From contig JYOD01000091.1 of assembly GCA_000955785.1 (NCBI GenBank), positions 30,880 to 94,879 of the forward strand: a stretch of 64,000 bases of DNA, in the 5' to 3' direction. The position numbers were made by a program, and so were the translations under genes. The notes beneath the pieces were generated by a model. It saw only the letters and a list, made by a program, of their open reading frames with translations. It was not told the origin of the DNA and made no database searches. Every line of letters begins with the position of its first letter. Position 1 is the stretch's first letter. Below are positions 1 to 8,540 of this stretch, one piece after another. This DNA is from Burkholderiaceae bacterium 16. Lineage in GTDB: Bacteria; Pseudomonadota; Gammaproteobacteria; Burkholderiales; Burkholderiaceae.

Positions 1-499
1 CGTTGTGCGTCAGGTGGTCGATCAGGCGCAGGCCATGGCCCACCGGGTGGCGGTCCACGCCTTCGATGAATTCGAAGTCGATGTCATAGATGGACTTGCC
101 TTCCTCGAAGCGATCGATCAGGTACAGCGGCGCGCCGCCGATGCCCTTGATCGCCGGCAGGCGCAGTTCCATCGGGCCGGTGGCGATTTCCACGGGCTGG
201 GCGCCGAGTTCCAGGGCGCGCGCATAAGCCTTGTGCGAGTCTTTCACGCGGAATGCCATGCCGCAGGCGCTCGGGCCGTGCTCGGCCGCGAAGTAGGCCG
301 CCGGGCTGTTCGGCTCGCGGTTGACGATGAAGTTGACATCGCCCTGGCGGTACAGCACCACGTCCTTGGAACGGTGGCGCGCGACCAGGCTGAAGCCCAT
401 CTGTTCGAACAGCGGCTCCAGGAGGTTGGGAGTGGGCGAGGCGAATTCCACGAATTCGAAGCCCATCAACTGCATCGGGTTTTCAAACAGATCGGCCAT
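1..499 (-). CDS. hppD: 4-hydroxyphenylpyruvate dioxygenase (N-terminal part, runs off the window)
   Basis: The minus strand from the ATG at 499 reads MADLFENPMQLMGFEFVEFA and continues open to the window edge, giving about 166 residues. This is the N-terminal VOC-fold half of HPPD, which converts 4-hydroxyphenylpyruvate to homogentisate in cytosolic tyrosine degradation. Segments such as LMGFEFVEFASP and GVDRHPVGHGLRLIDHL fit the family. The second, iron-binding half lies outside the window, so the active site cannot be checked. The gene diverges from an Lrp/AsnC regulator across about 235 bp, so control by that regulator is a reasonable inference. Confidence 0.9.
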   Translation of the reverse strand, partial: MADLFENPMQLMGFEFVEFASPTPNLLEPLFEQMGFSLVARHRSKDVVLYRQGDVNFIVNREPNSPAAYFAAEHGPSACGMAFRVKDSHKAYARALELGAQPVEIATGPMELRLPAIKGIGGAPLYLIDRFEEGKSIYDIDFEFIEGVDRHPVGHGLRLIDHLTHN

Positions 500-693
500 G
501 GTGTGCTCAACAGGAAGTTGGGGGGACGAGAGAAATAATATTGCGGCAGCTGTACGCCAACGCGTTGGTGCGCAGCGCCAGACACGTACGACGCGGGCTC
601 TCAACTCCCCGTCCGTACCGTCAATCTGACACTGAGTTTATATTCCGCTCCGGTAAATAGGATTTCGTTATCCACGCAGGCAAACCCTAGATC

Positions 694-710
694 ATGAGAT
701 AAAATTTCAT
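694..710. promoter_or_regulatory. possible Lrp/AsnC-type operator between hppD and its regulator
   Basis: ATGAGATAAAATTTCAT is an imperfect 17-bp palindrome with an AT-rich centre. It ends 25 bp upstream of the GTG start of the Lrp-family gene. Lrp-family boxes are AT-rich palindromes of about 15 bp, so this could serve autoregulation or control of divergent hppD. The assignment rests only on symmetry and position. Confidence 0.35.
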
Positions 711-735
711 CATTGCAGGAACAAGGGAAACAAAA

Positions 736-1209
736 GTGCACAATCCTGAGCTTGATCGCATAGACCGCCGCTTGCTGGCGGCGCTGCAGGAAAATGGACG
801 CGCCTCCAACCTCGAACTGGCCGAGGCTATCCGCCTGTCGCCGGCGCAGACACTGCGCCGGCACCGGCGGCTGGAAGAGGCCGGCATCATCAAGCGCTAC
901 GAAGCCCGGCTGGACTCCGCCAGCCTGGGCTTTGGCGTCGTCGCCTTTATCCATGTCACGATGGAGCGGGGCCACATCCGGGATCTGTCGAACTTCAAGG
1001 GGCTTGTCGCCGAACTGGCGCAGATCCAGGAATGCTTCTCCGTCACGGGGGATATCGACTACGTGCTGAAGGTGGTGGCGCGCGATCTCAAATCGCTTTC
1101 GGATTTCCTGCTCGACACGTTGATGCGCATCCCTGGCGTGAGCGGGGTGAAGTCCAGCGTTTGCCTGGATGAGATCAAGTGCACCAGCGCGATGCCGCTC
1201 GATGCCTGA
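736..1209 (+). CDS. Lrp/AsnC family transcriptional regulator
   Basis: 157 residues with an N-terminal winged helix-turn-helix (about residues 5-60: DRRLLAALQENGRASNLELA, then SPAQTLRRHRRLEEAGIIK) and a C-terminal RAM/AsnC ligand-binding domain (about 70-145, with the GDIDYVLKVVARDL segment). This is the normal family length. The start is GTG, preceded by a purine-rich AAGGGA. It is transcribed away from hppD, the usual arrangement for a regulator of aromatic amino acid degradation. The effector is unknown; a tyrosine-pathway metabolite is an inference from position. Confidence 0.9.
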   Translation: MHNPELDRIDRRLLAALQENGRASNLELAEAIRLSPAQTLRRHRRLEEAGIIKRYEARLDSASLGFGVVAFIHVTMERGHIRDLSNFKGLVAELAQIQECFSVTGDIDYVLKVVARDLKSLSDFLLDTLMRIPGVSGVKSSVCLDEIKCTSAMPLDA

Positions 1210-1315
1210 ACCCGGGCGCCGGATGGCGGCGGCGCGCTCAATGACACTCACTAATATAGGAGAGACCCGCCACGGGCCGCCTATGCTTGAATGAGATCCC
1301 TGGCTCACCCGCCCC

Positions 1316-2518
1316 GTGCCCCTTGCCCTCGAAGCCGGTTGCCCCGTCATCCTGTTTGGTGCCTTCGATCGCCATAACTTCGGCGATCTACTGTTGCCCC
1401 ATGTCCTCACCTGCCTGCTGAAAGACCAGCCGCTGCGGTATGCCGGGCTGGCGCGGCGCAACCTGCTGCCGCACGGCGGCCACCGGGTCGATTCCCTGTT
1501 GCATCTGGCGGCGCGGCCGGGCCTGCGAGCGCCCGGCATCATCCATGTGGGTGGCGAGATTCTTTGCTGCGAAGCGTGGGAGGCGGCTGTGATGCTGCAG
1601 CCACCGGGCAAGGCAGATGTGCTGATCGCGCGGCTCGACGACCGGCCGCGGGAGCGCCAGGCATGGGCGCGCAGCGTGCTGGGCGTGGAGGACCGGGCGC
1701 CTTACGTACTGCCGCAGGGCCTGTTCCCCCAAGCGCGGGCCGTGATCTACAACGCCGTGGGCGGCGTCGGCCTGGACCAGCGCGACCCTGCCATGCGGGC
1801 GGAAGTGTTGGGCAAGCTGAGGGCCGCGGCCCATGTCAGCGTGAGGGATGCCCGGACCAGGCAGATCCTGCGGGCCAACGGCATAGCGGCCAGCCTTGCC
1901 CCGGATCCCGCGGTGATGGTCGCGGCGCTGTTCGGCGAGCGCATCCGCCAGCGGGTCCGCCACGGTGAGCTGGCGCGCATGACCGACGCCTTCCCGCAGG
2001 GTTATCTTGCCGTGCAGTTCAGCGCGGACTTCGGCGACGACCAAACCCTCGGCGAGATCGCCAGCCAGCTCGACCGCGCCGCGCGGGCAACCGGATACGG
2101 CGTGGTGCTGTTCCGCGCCGGCGCCGCGCCCTGGCATGACGACCTGTCCTGCTACCGCCGGCTGGCGCAACGCATGGGCACGCCCGCGCCGGGCATCGTC
2201 CAGTCCCTCGACATCTGGGACATCTGCGCCGTGATCGCGCACAGCCGCGGCTTTGCCGGCAGCAGCCTGCACGGCCGCATCGTGGCCATGGCATTTGCCC
2301 TGCCGAGCCTGAACATCACACGGCCGGGGCTGGATCCGGGGACCAGCAAACAGGCCGCGTTCGCCGCCACCTGGGAGCCGCCGGAGGCTGCGTGCACTGT
2401 GGCGGTGCAGGCGCTTGCCGATGGCATTGGCCAGGCGCAGGCGCTTGAGCGCGCACGGCGGGAACAGACGGCGCGCGAGCTGGTAGCGGCATGCCGCCAG
2501 GGCTTCGTGGCTGCCTGA
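1316..2518 (+). CDS. polysaccharide pyruvyl transferase family protein
   Basis: 400 residues. The N-terminus (VILFGAFDRHNFGD) and a C-terminal SSLHGRIVAMA segment are the two recognisable marks of the polysaccharide pyruvyl transferase family, GT-B-fold enzymes that usually add ketal pyruvate to exopolysaccharide sugars using PEP. The GTG at 1316 is chosen because an upstream in-frame ATG (1283) meets a stop after three codons. No glycosyltransferase or capsule genes are nearby, so the substrate is unknown and the gene stands alone, which is unusual for the family. Confidence 0.75.
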   Translation: MPLALEAGCPVILFGAFDRHNFGDLLLPHVLTCLLKDQPLRYAGLARRNLLPHGGHRVDSLLHLAARPGLRAPGIIHVGGEILCCEAWEAAVMLQPPGKADVLIARLDDRPRERQAWARSVLGVEDRAPYVLPQGLFPQARAVIYNAVGGVGLDQRDPAMRAEVLGKLRAAAHVSVRDARTRQILRANGIAASLAPDPAVMVAALFGERIRQRVRHGELARMTDAFPQGYLAVQFSADFGDDQTLGEIASQLDRAARATGYGVVLFRAGAAPWHDDLSCYRRLAQRMGTPAPGIVQSLDIWDICAVIAHSRGFAGSSLHGRIVAMAFALPSLNITRPGLDPGTSKQAAFAATWEPPEAACTVAVQALADGIGQAQALERARREQTARELVAACRQGFVAA

Positions 2519-2755
2519 AAAGCGCAGGCCTGCGCCGACGCCATATGAAACACACCGCGATGCTGTATAACCGACGGGCCGGTTCGCAGGCGCAATAGGG
2601 CAAAATACGCACCTGAGAGGCCCGGCAGGGCCAAAAGCATAAGACGCTGACGCCCGGCTCGTGCCCAGGTATCCGGAATCGCATGAGCCTCCGGGGCTTG
2701 TCCAGCGTCGCGAGGGGACAGCTCGTCCTTGAACAGAGCACACCAGGAGCATTTA

Positions 2756-3334
2756 ATGACCGACTCGAATCTATCGTTCTTCGGCAGGGTCTCTCTTGCC
2801 GTCGGCACCTTCTTCACCATCCTGGGCGACCGCGATTTCGCCGCCGGCGTGTGCCGCCTGCGCAGCGGCGAAGGCCTTGCAGCCGCAGCCCCGGCCCCGG
2901 TGCCGCAAGCTGCCGCACCGGCGCCGCAGCCTGCCGCCCCCGCGCTGAAGGAAGCGAGCCCGGCCGCGGCACTCCAGTTGCTGGGACTGCTCCAGCGCGA
3001 CGCGCGTTTTGTGGACTTTGTCGAGGAAGACATCGCGGCCTATTCCGACACGGAAATCGGTGCCGCCGCCCGCCTCGTGCACGATGGCTGCCGCGCGGTG
3101 CTGCGTGAGCACTTCACCATCAAGCCGGTGCGCGAGGAAGCCGAGGGCAGCCGCGTGACGCTGGCCGACGGCTTCGACGCCACCGCCGTCCGGCTGACCG
3201 GCAACGTGGTAGGCAGCGCGCCGTTCAACGGCAGCATCAGCCACCGCGGCTGGAAAGTCGCGGAAGTCCGTCTGCCCCGACTGGCCGAACGCCACGACGC
3301 CACCGTAATCGCCCCGGCCGAGGTGGAACTATGA
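2756..3334 (+). CDS. DUF2760 family protein, first gene of an Hsp70 operon
   Basis: 192 residues from the ATG at 2756, chosen over an in-frame upstream ATG because AGGAG lies about 7 bases before it. After a hydrophobic N-terminus (SLAVGTFFTILGD) comes an Ala/Pro-rich linker (about residues 40-75), then a conserved globular part with LLGLLQRDARFVDFVEEDI and SHRGWKV. This matches DUF2760, a family known mainly as a partner of divergent Hsp70 genes. Its stop overlaps the next start by 4 bases (ATGA), so the two are translationally coupled. Function is unknown; a cofactor or client-binding role for the Hsp70 pair is an inference. Confidence 0.8.
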   Translation: MTDSNLSFFGRVSLAVGTFFTILGDRDFAAGVCRLRSGEGLAAAAPAPVPQAAAPAPQPAAPALKEASPAAALQLLGLLQRDARFVDFVEEDIAAYSDTEIGAAARLVHDGCRAVLREHFTIKPVREEAEGSRVTLADGFDATAVRLTGNVVGSAPFNGSISHRGWKVAEVRLPRLAERHDATVIAPAEVEL

Positions 3335-5178
3335 GCGCAGCACGCTATTCCATCGGCATCGACCTGGGCACCACGCATAGCGCCCTCTCCTACGTCGACC
3401 TCACTGCCAGCGACGGCGAGAAGACCAGCCAGGGTGTCCTGCCGGTCACGCAACTCACCGCGCCGGGTGCCATCGAAGACCTCGATCTGCTGCCCTCCTT
3501 CCTCTACCTGCCGCACCCGAGCGAACTCGCCCCGGGCGACCTGGGCTTGCCGTGGAACGCCACGCGCGACTTCGCGGTCGGCGAACTGGCGCGCACCCGC
3601 GGCGCAGCCACGCCGATCCGGCTGGTGTCGAGTGCGAAAAGCTGGCTGTGCCACCCCGGCGTGGATCGCCGGGCGGCGATCCTGCCGAACGACGCGCCGC
3701 CCGAAGTGACGCGCGTCTCTCCGCTCGAGACCTCCGTGCGCTATCTCACGCACCTGCGTGAGGCGTGGGATCACGCGCATCCCGAAGCCCCGTTCGGCGA
3801 GCAGGAAATCACCGTCACGATTCCCGCCTCGTTCGACCCCGCCGCGCGGGAGCTGACCGCCGAAGCGGCCGAAGCAGCCGGGTATGCACGCATGACCCTG
3901 CTGGAAGAGCCCCAGGCCGCGCTCTATAGCTGGATCCAGAAGAGCGACGGCCACTGGCGCAAGCAGGTAAGGGTCGGCGACATCATCCTCGTCGTGGACG
4001 TCGGCGGCGGCACCACCGACCTTTCGCTGATCGCCGTGGTCGAGCGCGATGGCAACCTCGAACTGCACCGCGTTGCCGTGGGCGAGCACATCCTGCTCGG
4101 TGGCGACAATATGGATCTCGCGCTGGCCCATGTGGTAGCGCGCAAGCTGGCTGGCCAGGGCACGCAGGCCGATCCGTGGCAACTGCGCGCACTCACCTAT
4201 GCCTGCCGCTCGGCCAAGGAAACGCTGCTCACCGATCCGGCCACGGATGCCGTGCCGCTGGTCGTGCCGAGCCGGGGGTCCAAGCTGATCGGCGGCTCGA
4301 TCCGCACGGAGCTGACCCGCGCCGAGCTCACCCAGACCATCCTGGAAGGCTTCTTCCCGCAATCGGAGGGCTCGGCCCGCCCGGTAAGCCGGGCGCGCGG
4401 CGGGCTCACGCAACTCGGCCTGCCGTATGCGCAGGATGCGGCCATCACGCGGCATCTGGCCGCGTTCCTGGGCCGCCAGGTGGCAGCGCTCGCGGAACTC
4501 GAAGGCTTCCAGAGCGCACAGCCGGAAGGCGCGACCTTCCTGCACCCCACCGCCGTCCTCTTCAATGGCGGCGTGTTCAAGTCAGGCTTGCTGGTGGAGC
4601 GCATCCTGCAGACGCTCAATGGCTGGCTTGCGGCGGAAGGCGCGGCGCCTGCGCGCCTGCTGGAAGGCGCCGACCTGGACCTGGCCGTGGCGCGCGGCGC
4701 CGCGTATTACGGCTACGTGCGGCGCGGCAAGGGCGTGCGTATCCGTGGCGGCACCGCGCGTGCCTACTATATCGCCGTGGAATCGTCGATGCCCGCTGTG
4801 CCTGGCTTCGAGCCGCCCATACAGGCGCTGTGCGTGGCGCCGTTCGGCATGGAAGAAGGGACCGAGGCCGCGTTGCCGCCGCAGGAATTCGGCCTGGTGG
4901 TGGGCGAGCCGGTGCACTTCCGCTTCTTCGGCTCGTCGGTGCGACGCCAGGACGAGGTCGGCACCCTGCTCGACTCCTGGTCGCCCGAGGAACTGCAGGA
5001 GCTCGATGAAATCCAGGCCACGCTGCCGCCCGAAGGGCGAACGCCCGGCGAAGTGGTGCCGGTGAAACTGCACGCGCGGGTCACCGAGGCCGGGACGCTG
5101 GAACTGGAAGCCGTGCCCCGCGGCGCCGGCGAGCGCTGGAAGGTCGAGTTCGACGTGCGCGGCAACCCCAATGCCTGA
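3331..5178 (+). CDS. divergent Hsp70 family protein (DnaK-like ATPase), paralogue 1
   Basis: 615 residues. The actin-like ATPase core is clear: phosphate-1 loop IGIDLGTTHSAL at the N-terminus, then VVDVGGGTTDLSLI and LGGDNMDLALAHVV around residues 220-265, and FNGGVFKSGLL near 415. Beyond about residue 470 the substrate-binding part is diverged from DnaK, with no recognisable DnaK lid. It overlaps the DUF2760 gene by 4 bases and is followed after 5 bases by a second Hsp70, so the three form one operon. No DnaJ or GrpE gene is adjacent. Chaperone activity is inferred from the ATPase fold only. Confidence 0.9.
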   Translation: MSAARYSIGIDLGTTHSALSYVDLTASDGEKTSQGVLPVTQLTAPGAIEDLDLLPSFLYLPHPSELAPGDLGLPWNATRDFAVGELARTRGAATPIRLVSSAKSWLCHPGVDRRAAILPNDAPPEVTRVSPLETSVRYLTHLREAWDHAHPEAPFGEQEITVTIPASFDPAARELTAEAAEAAGYARMTLLEEPQAALYSWIQKSDGHWRKQVRVGDIILVVDVGGGTTDLSLIAVVERDGNLELHRVAVGEHILLGGDNMDLALAHVVARKLAGQGTQADPWQLRALTYACRSAKETLLTDPATDAVPLVVPSRGSKLIGGSIRTELTRAELTQTILEGFFPQSEGSARPVSRARGGLTQLGLPYAQDAAITRHLAAFLGRQVAALAELEGFQSAQPEGATFLHPTAVLFNGGVFKSGLLVERILQTLNGWLAAEGAAPARLLEGADLDLAVARGAAYYGYVRRGKGVRIRGGTARAYYIAVESSMPAVPGFEPPIQALCVAPFGMEEGTEAALPPQEFGLVVGEPVHFRFFGSSVRRQDEVGTLLDSWSPEELQELDEIQATLPPEGRTPGEVVPVKLHARVTEAGTLELEAVPRGAGERWKVEFDVRGNPNA

Positions 5179-5183
5179 CTGAG

Positions 5184-7964
5184 ATGAAGCCGTACATCGT
5201 CGGCATTGACCTTGGCACCAGCAACACGGTCGTCGCCTATGCGGAGGCGGGGTCCGAGCAGATCCGCGTGTTCGATATCGATCAGCTGGTCAGCCTGGGA
5301 GAGGTCGCCGCGCGGCCTCTCCTGCCATCCGTGCGTTACCACGCGGCGCCCGGCGAACTCAACGGGGGCGACCTGCAGTTGCCGTGGCATCACGCCGCCA
5401 GCGCCGGAGCGCGCCGGACCGTGATCGGCCGTCTCGCGGCCACGCTGGGCGCGCAGGTGCCCGGCAGGCTCGTGGCCAGCGCGAAAAGCTGGCTGTCGCA
5501 TGCCTCGGTCGACCGGACCGCGCCAATCCTGCCCTGGGGGGCGGACGAAGAGGTCGGCAAGATCTCGCCGGTGGCGGCCAGCGCCAGCTATCTGGCCTAC
5601 GTGCGCGCGGCATGGAATCACCGTTTCCCGCAGGCCCCGCTCGAAGAACAGGACGTGGTGCTTACCGTGCCCGCCTCCTTCGACGAAGGCGCGCGCGCGC
5701 TGACGCTGGAAGCGGCGCGCATGGGCGGGCTGCCCGCCCTGCGCCTGCTCGAAGAGCCGCAGGCTGCGTTCTACGACTGGCTGTTCCATCATCGCCAGAC
5801 GCTGGAAACGGACCTTGCGCAAACGCGCCTGGTGCTGATCTGCGACGTCGGCGGCGGCACCACCGACCTGACCCTCATCAAGGTGCAGATGCAGGACGGG
5901 CAGCCGCAACTGACCCGCATCGGCGTGGGCAATCACCTGATGCTCGGCGGCGACAATATGGACCTCGCCCTGGCGCATCTTGTCGAAGCGCGTCTCGCCA
6001 CGGCGGAGACACGGCTGTCGGCGGCCAGCCTGTCGCAGCTCGTCGCGCGCTGCCGCGCCGCCAAGGAGCAGCTCCTCGGCGCGCAGCCGCCGGACTCGGT
6101 CACGGTGACGCTGCTGGGCGCGGGCTCCCGGCTGATCGGCGCGGCGCGCTCGGTGGAAGTGACGCGGCAGGAAATCGAACAGCTCATCGTCGATGGATTC
6201 TTCCCCGCGGTGTCGTCCAGCGAACGGCCCGGCCGCGCACGGGGCGCCATTGTCGAGTTTGGCCTGCCCTACGCGGCCGACCCGGCGGTCACGCGGCACG
6301 TTGCAGCCTTCCTGAGCCAGCACGCCGCGCAGTCGCAAACGGCACTGGGCGCGGCGCAGACGCATGATGGTGCACTGGCGATGCCCGATACCTTGCTCCT
6401 CAACGGCGGGGTGTTCCGCGCCGATGCGCTGGCGGGGCGCGTTGCCGGCACCCTGGGCACCTGGCGCGGTGCGCCCGTGCAAGTACTGCACAACGACAAC
6501 CCCGACGTAGCCGTTGCCCGTGGCGCGGTAGCGTACGCGCGCGCCCGTACCGGCCAGGCGCCGCGCATCGGCGGGGGATCGCCGCGCAGCTACTTCCTCG
6601 TTCTCGACGATGGCGCGCAGGGGCAGCAAGGCATCTGCCTGTTGCCGCGAGGCACGGAAGAAGGCCACGAGATCCATCTGGAGGATCGCGCCTTCGCCCT
6701 GCGGCTCGGGCATCCGGTGCGCTTCCACCTGGTTTCCTCCGTCGCCGACACCGCCTATCGGCCGGGCGAGCTGACCGATCTGTCGAAGGGCGACTTCGTT
6801 CGCCTGCCGCCGATTGCCACCGTGGTGCAGCCGCGCGGCGCGAGCGGGCCCCGGGAAACGCCGGTGCAGCTCACCACATCGCTGACCGAGGTCGGCACGC
6901 TGGAGGTGCACTGCATCGACATGGCGGATGCCTCGCAGCGATGGCTGCTCGAATTCCAGCTGCGCGCCAACGGCACGGCAGCGCCCACGCCCGCTGAAAC
7001 GCCGGATAAGCCAAACGCAGCCTTGCCGCAAGCGGTCGAAACCATTGACCGTACCTTCGGCGCGCGCTCGCAAGACGTCGGCCCCAAGGAGGTCAAGCGG
7101 ATGCGGGCGCAACTGGAGCAACTCCTGGGCACGCGCGAGCGCTGGGACAGCGCGCTGCTTCGCGAACTGTTCGGCACGTTCTGGGAGCGCGCGCGGCGGC
7201 GGCGGCGCACGGCCGACCATGAGCGCCTGTGGCTGAACCTGGCCGGCTACTGCGTGCGGCCGGGGTTCGGCTACCCGCTAGACGACTGGCGCGTCGAACA
7301 GCTTTGGTCGCTGTACGAGCAAGGGATCCAGTACGTCAACGAAAGCCAGATCTGGTCCGAGTGGTGGACACTCTGGCGGCGGGCGGCGGGCGGCCTGGAC
7401 GAGAGCGCGCAACTGCGCTTGCTGGACGACATGGCCTTCTATCTGCAGCCGCCCGGCAGCACGCGGTATAAACGGCCTGCCGGCCCCGCAAGGGCCGGCT
7501 ACGCCGACATGGTGCGCCTTGCCGGGTCTCTTGAGCGCATCCCGGCCGAGCGCAAGATCGAACTCGCCGAATGGCTGCTGGCCCGGCTGCGCAAACCCTC
7601 GGAAAACAGCCAGGGCTGGTGGGCCGTGGGCCGCATCGGGGCACGCCGGCCGTTCTATGGCAGCGCGCACAGCGTCGTGCCAGCCGAGGTCGCCGCGCAA
7701 TGGCTGGAAGCGATTCTTGCGCTCGACTGGAAGAAGGTCGAGCCAGCCGCGTTCGCCGCCGTCCAGATCGCCCGCATGACAGGCGACCGTTCCAGGGACC
7801 TGTCCCCCGAGATCCGCGCGAGCGTGGTCCGGCGGCTGGAAGCCGCCCACGCACCGCAAAGCTGGATCGCCATGGTGCGCGAAACGGTGGAACTCGATGA
7901 GGCCGACGAGGGGCGCGTGTTTGGCGAGTCCCTGCCCGCCGGATTGAAACTGATCGTGGATTGA
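5184..7964 (+). CDS. divergent Hsp70 family protein with long C-terminal extension (DUF3731-type), paralogue 2
   Basis: 926 residues, about 300 longer than a standard DnaK. Residues 1 to about 600 repeat the architecture of the preceding gene (IVGIDLGTSNTVVAYAE, CDVGGGTTDLTLI, GGDNMDLALAHLV, LNGGVFRADAL). From about residue 610 it carries a separate, Trp- and Arg-rich helical region (FGTFWERARRR, WSEWWTLWRRAAGG, WWAVGRIGARRPFYG) that fits the DUF3731 extension of this Hsp70 subfamily. The start lies 5 bases after the previous stop. Two unequal Hsp70s with DUF2760 is a recurrent but functionally undefined operon. Confidence 0.9.
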   Translation: MKPYIVGIDLGTSNTVVAYAEAGSEQIRVFDIDQLVSLGEVAARPLLPSVRYHAAPGELNGGDLQLPWHHAASAGARRTVIGRLAATLGAQVPGRLVASAKSWLSHASVDRTAPILPWGADEEVGKISPVAASASYLAYVRAAWNHRFPQAPLEEQDVVLTVPASFDEGARALTLEAARMGGLPALRLLEEPQAAFYDWLFHHRQTLETDLAQTRLVLICDVGGGTTDLTLIKVQMQDGQPQLTRIGVGNHLMLGGDNMDLALAHLVEARLATAETRLSAASLSQLVARCRAAKEQLLGAQPPDSVTVTLLGAGSRLIGAARSVEVTRQEIEQLIVDGFFPAVSSSERPGRARGAIVEFGLPYAADPAVTRHVAAFLSQHAAQSQTALGAAQTHDGALAMPDTLLLNGGVFRADALAGRVAGTLGTWRGAPVQVLHNDNPDVAVARGAVAYARARTGQAPRIGGGSPRSYFLVLDDGAQGQQGICLLPRGTEEGHEIHLEDRAFALRLGHPVRFHLVSSVADTAYRPGELTDLSKGDFVRLPPIATVVQPRGASGPRETPVQLTTSLTEVGTLEVHCIDMADASQRWLLEFQLRANGTAAPTPAETPDKPNAALPQAVETIDRTFGARSQDVGPKEVKRMRAQLEQLLGTRERWDSALLRELFGTFWERARRRRRTADHERLWLNLAGYCVRPGFGYPLDDWRVEQLWSLYEQGIQYVNESQIWSEWWTLWRRAAGGLDESAQLRLLDDMAFYLQPPGSTRYKRPAGPARAGYADMVRLAGSLERIPAERKIELAEWLLARLRKPSENSQGWWAVGRIGARRPFYGSAHSVVPAEVAAQWLEAILALDWKKVEPAAFAAVQIARMTGDRSRDLSPEIRASVVRRLEAAHAPQSWIAMVRETVELDEADEGRVFGESLPAGLKLIVD

Positions 7965-8103
7965 TCCCCCACCGGGAACGCTATGCCAGATCCGGGTGCT
8001 GCATCTTGTCGATCACATCGCCGCCTGCCTGGCGAACGGGGGCGAGGGGCGCGGCGCGTTTCGTACGCGCGCCTGCCTGATATCCGCCCCGCTCTGGCCC
8101 CGG

Positions 8104-8478
8104 TTATTCGGACTTCCCCGGCAGTTCGATGATGCCGCCGTCGTGGCCGTCCATCACCACCACCGCATCGTCTGCCCAGTGCACTTCCGTCACCGGCACG
8201 CCGGACGCAGGTGTCTCGCCGACCTGCATGCCATTGGCTGTATACACCCGGACATAGCCGTTCACATAGTAGAGCTTGTCCGATCCCTGCCCAGGGGTGG
8301 ACATTGTCGGGATCAGGTTTATCCAACTGAACAGTTTGTACTTCTGATAGTAGAACGCTTGGTTCGAGCTATATACCCTGGCGCCATGAGGCACGCCGTA
8401 GTACAGGTAAAGATACGATGGATAAGCCAGGGCGGCGACCGCCACGGCGAAGCAAATAAGGCGAATCCGTTTTTTCAT
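8104..8478 (-). CDS. small membrane-anchored protein of unknown function
   Basis: 124 residues from the ATG at 8478, which has AGGAAA at good distance; the longer upstream reading frame lacks coding character. A basic start (MKKRIRL) and one transmembrane segment (about residues 6-26, ICFAVAVAALAYPSYLYLYY) are followed by a hydrophilic, probably periplasmic region rich in Tyr and Val. I do not recognise the family. It is convergent with the Hsp70 operon and lies downstream of the MocR gene on the same strand. Confidence 0.6.
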   Translation of the reverse strand: MKKRIRLICFAVAVAALAYPSYLYLYYGVPHGARVYSSNQAFYYQKYKLFSWINLIPTMSTPGQGSDKLYYVNGYVRVYTANGMQVGETPASGVPVTEVHWADDAVVVMDGHDGGIIELPGKSE

Positions 8479-8540
8479 TGTTTTCCTGAATACTGCCAGA
8501 GCGTTTCCATCCTGATGCCGCCGGCCGCGCCAGCCCGGCA

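Noticed and set aside
2519..2560. GCGCAGGCCTGCGC palindrome after the pyruvyl transferase-like gene as a terminator
   Set aside because: It has no loop and no T-run; too weak to call.
1388..2752. 454-codon minus-strand frame opposite the pyruvyl transferase-like gene
   Set aside because: No recognisable domain, and the plus strand has family motifs at both ends.
4767..7220. 817-codon open frame on the minus strand opposite the second Hsp70 gene
   Set aside because: It mirrors a clear Hsp70 coding frame in high-GC DNA, is Arg/His-rich and has no domain or ribosome site; a shadow frame.
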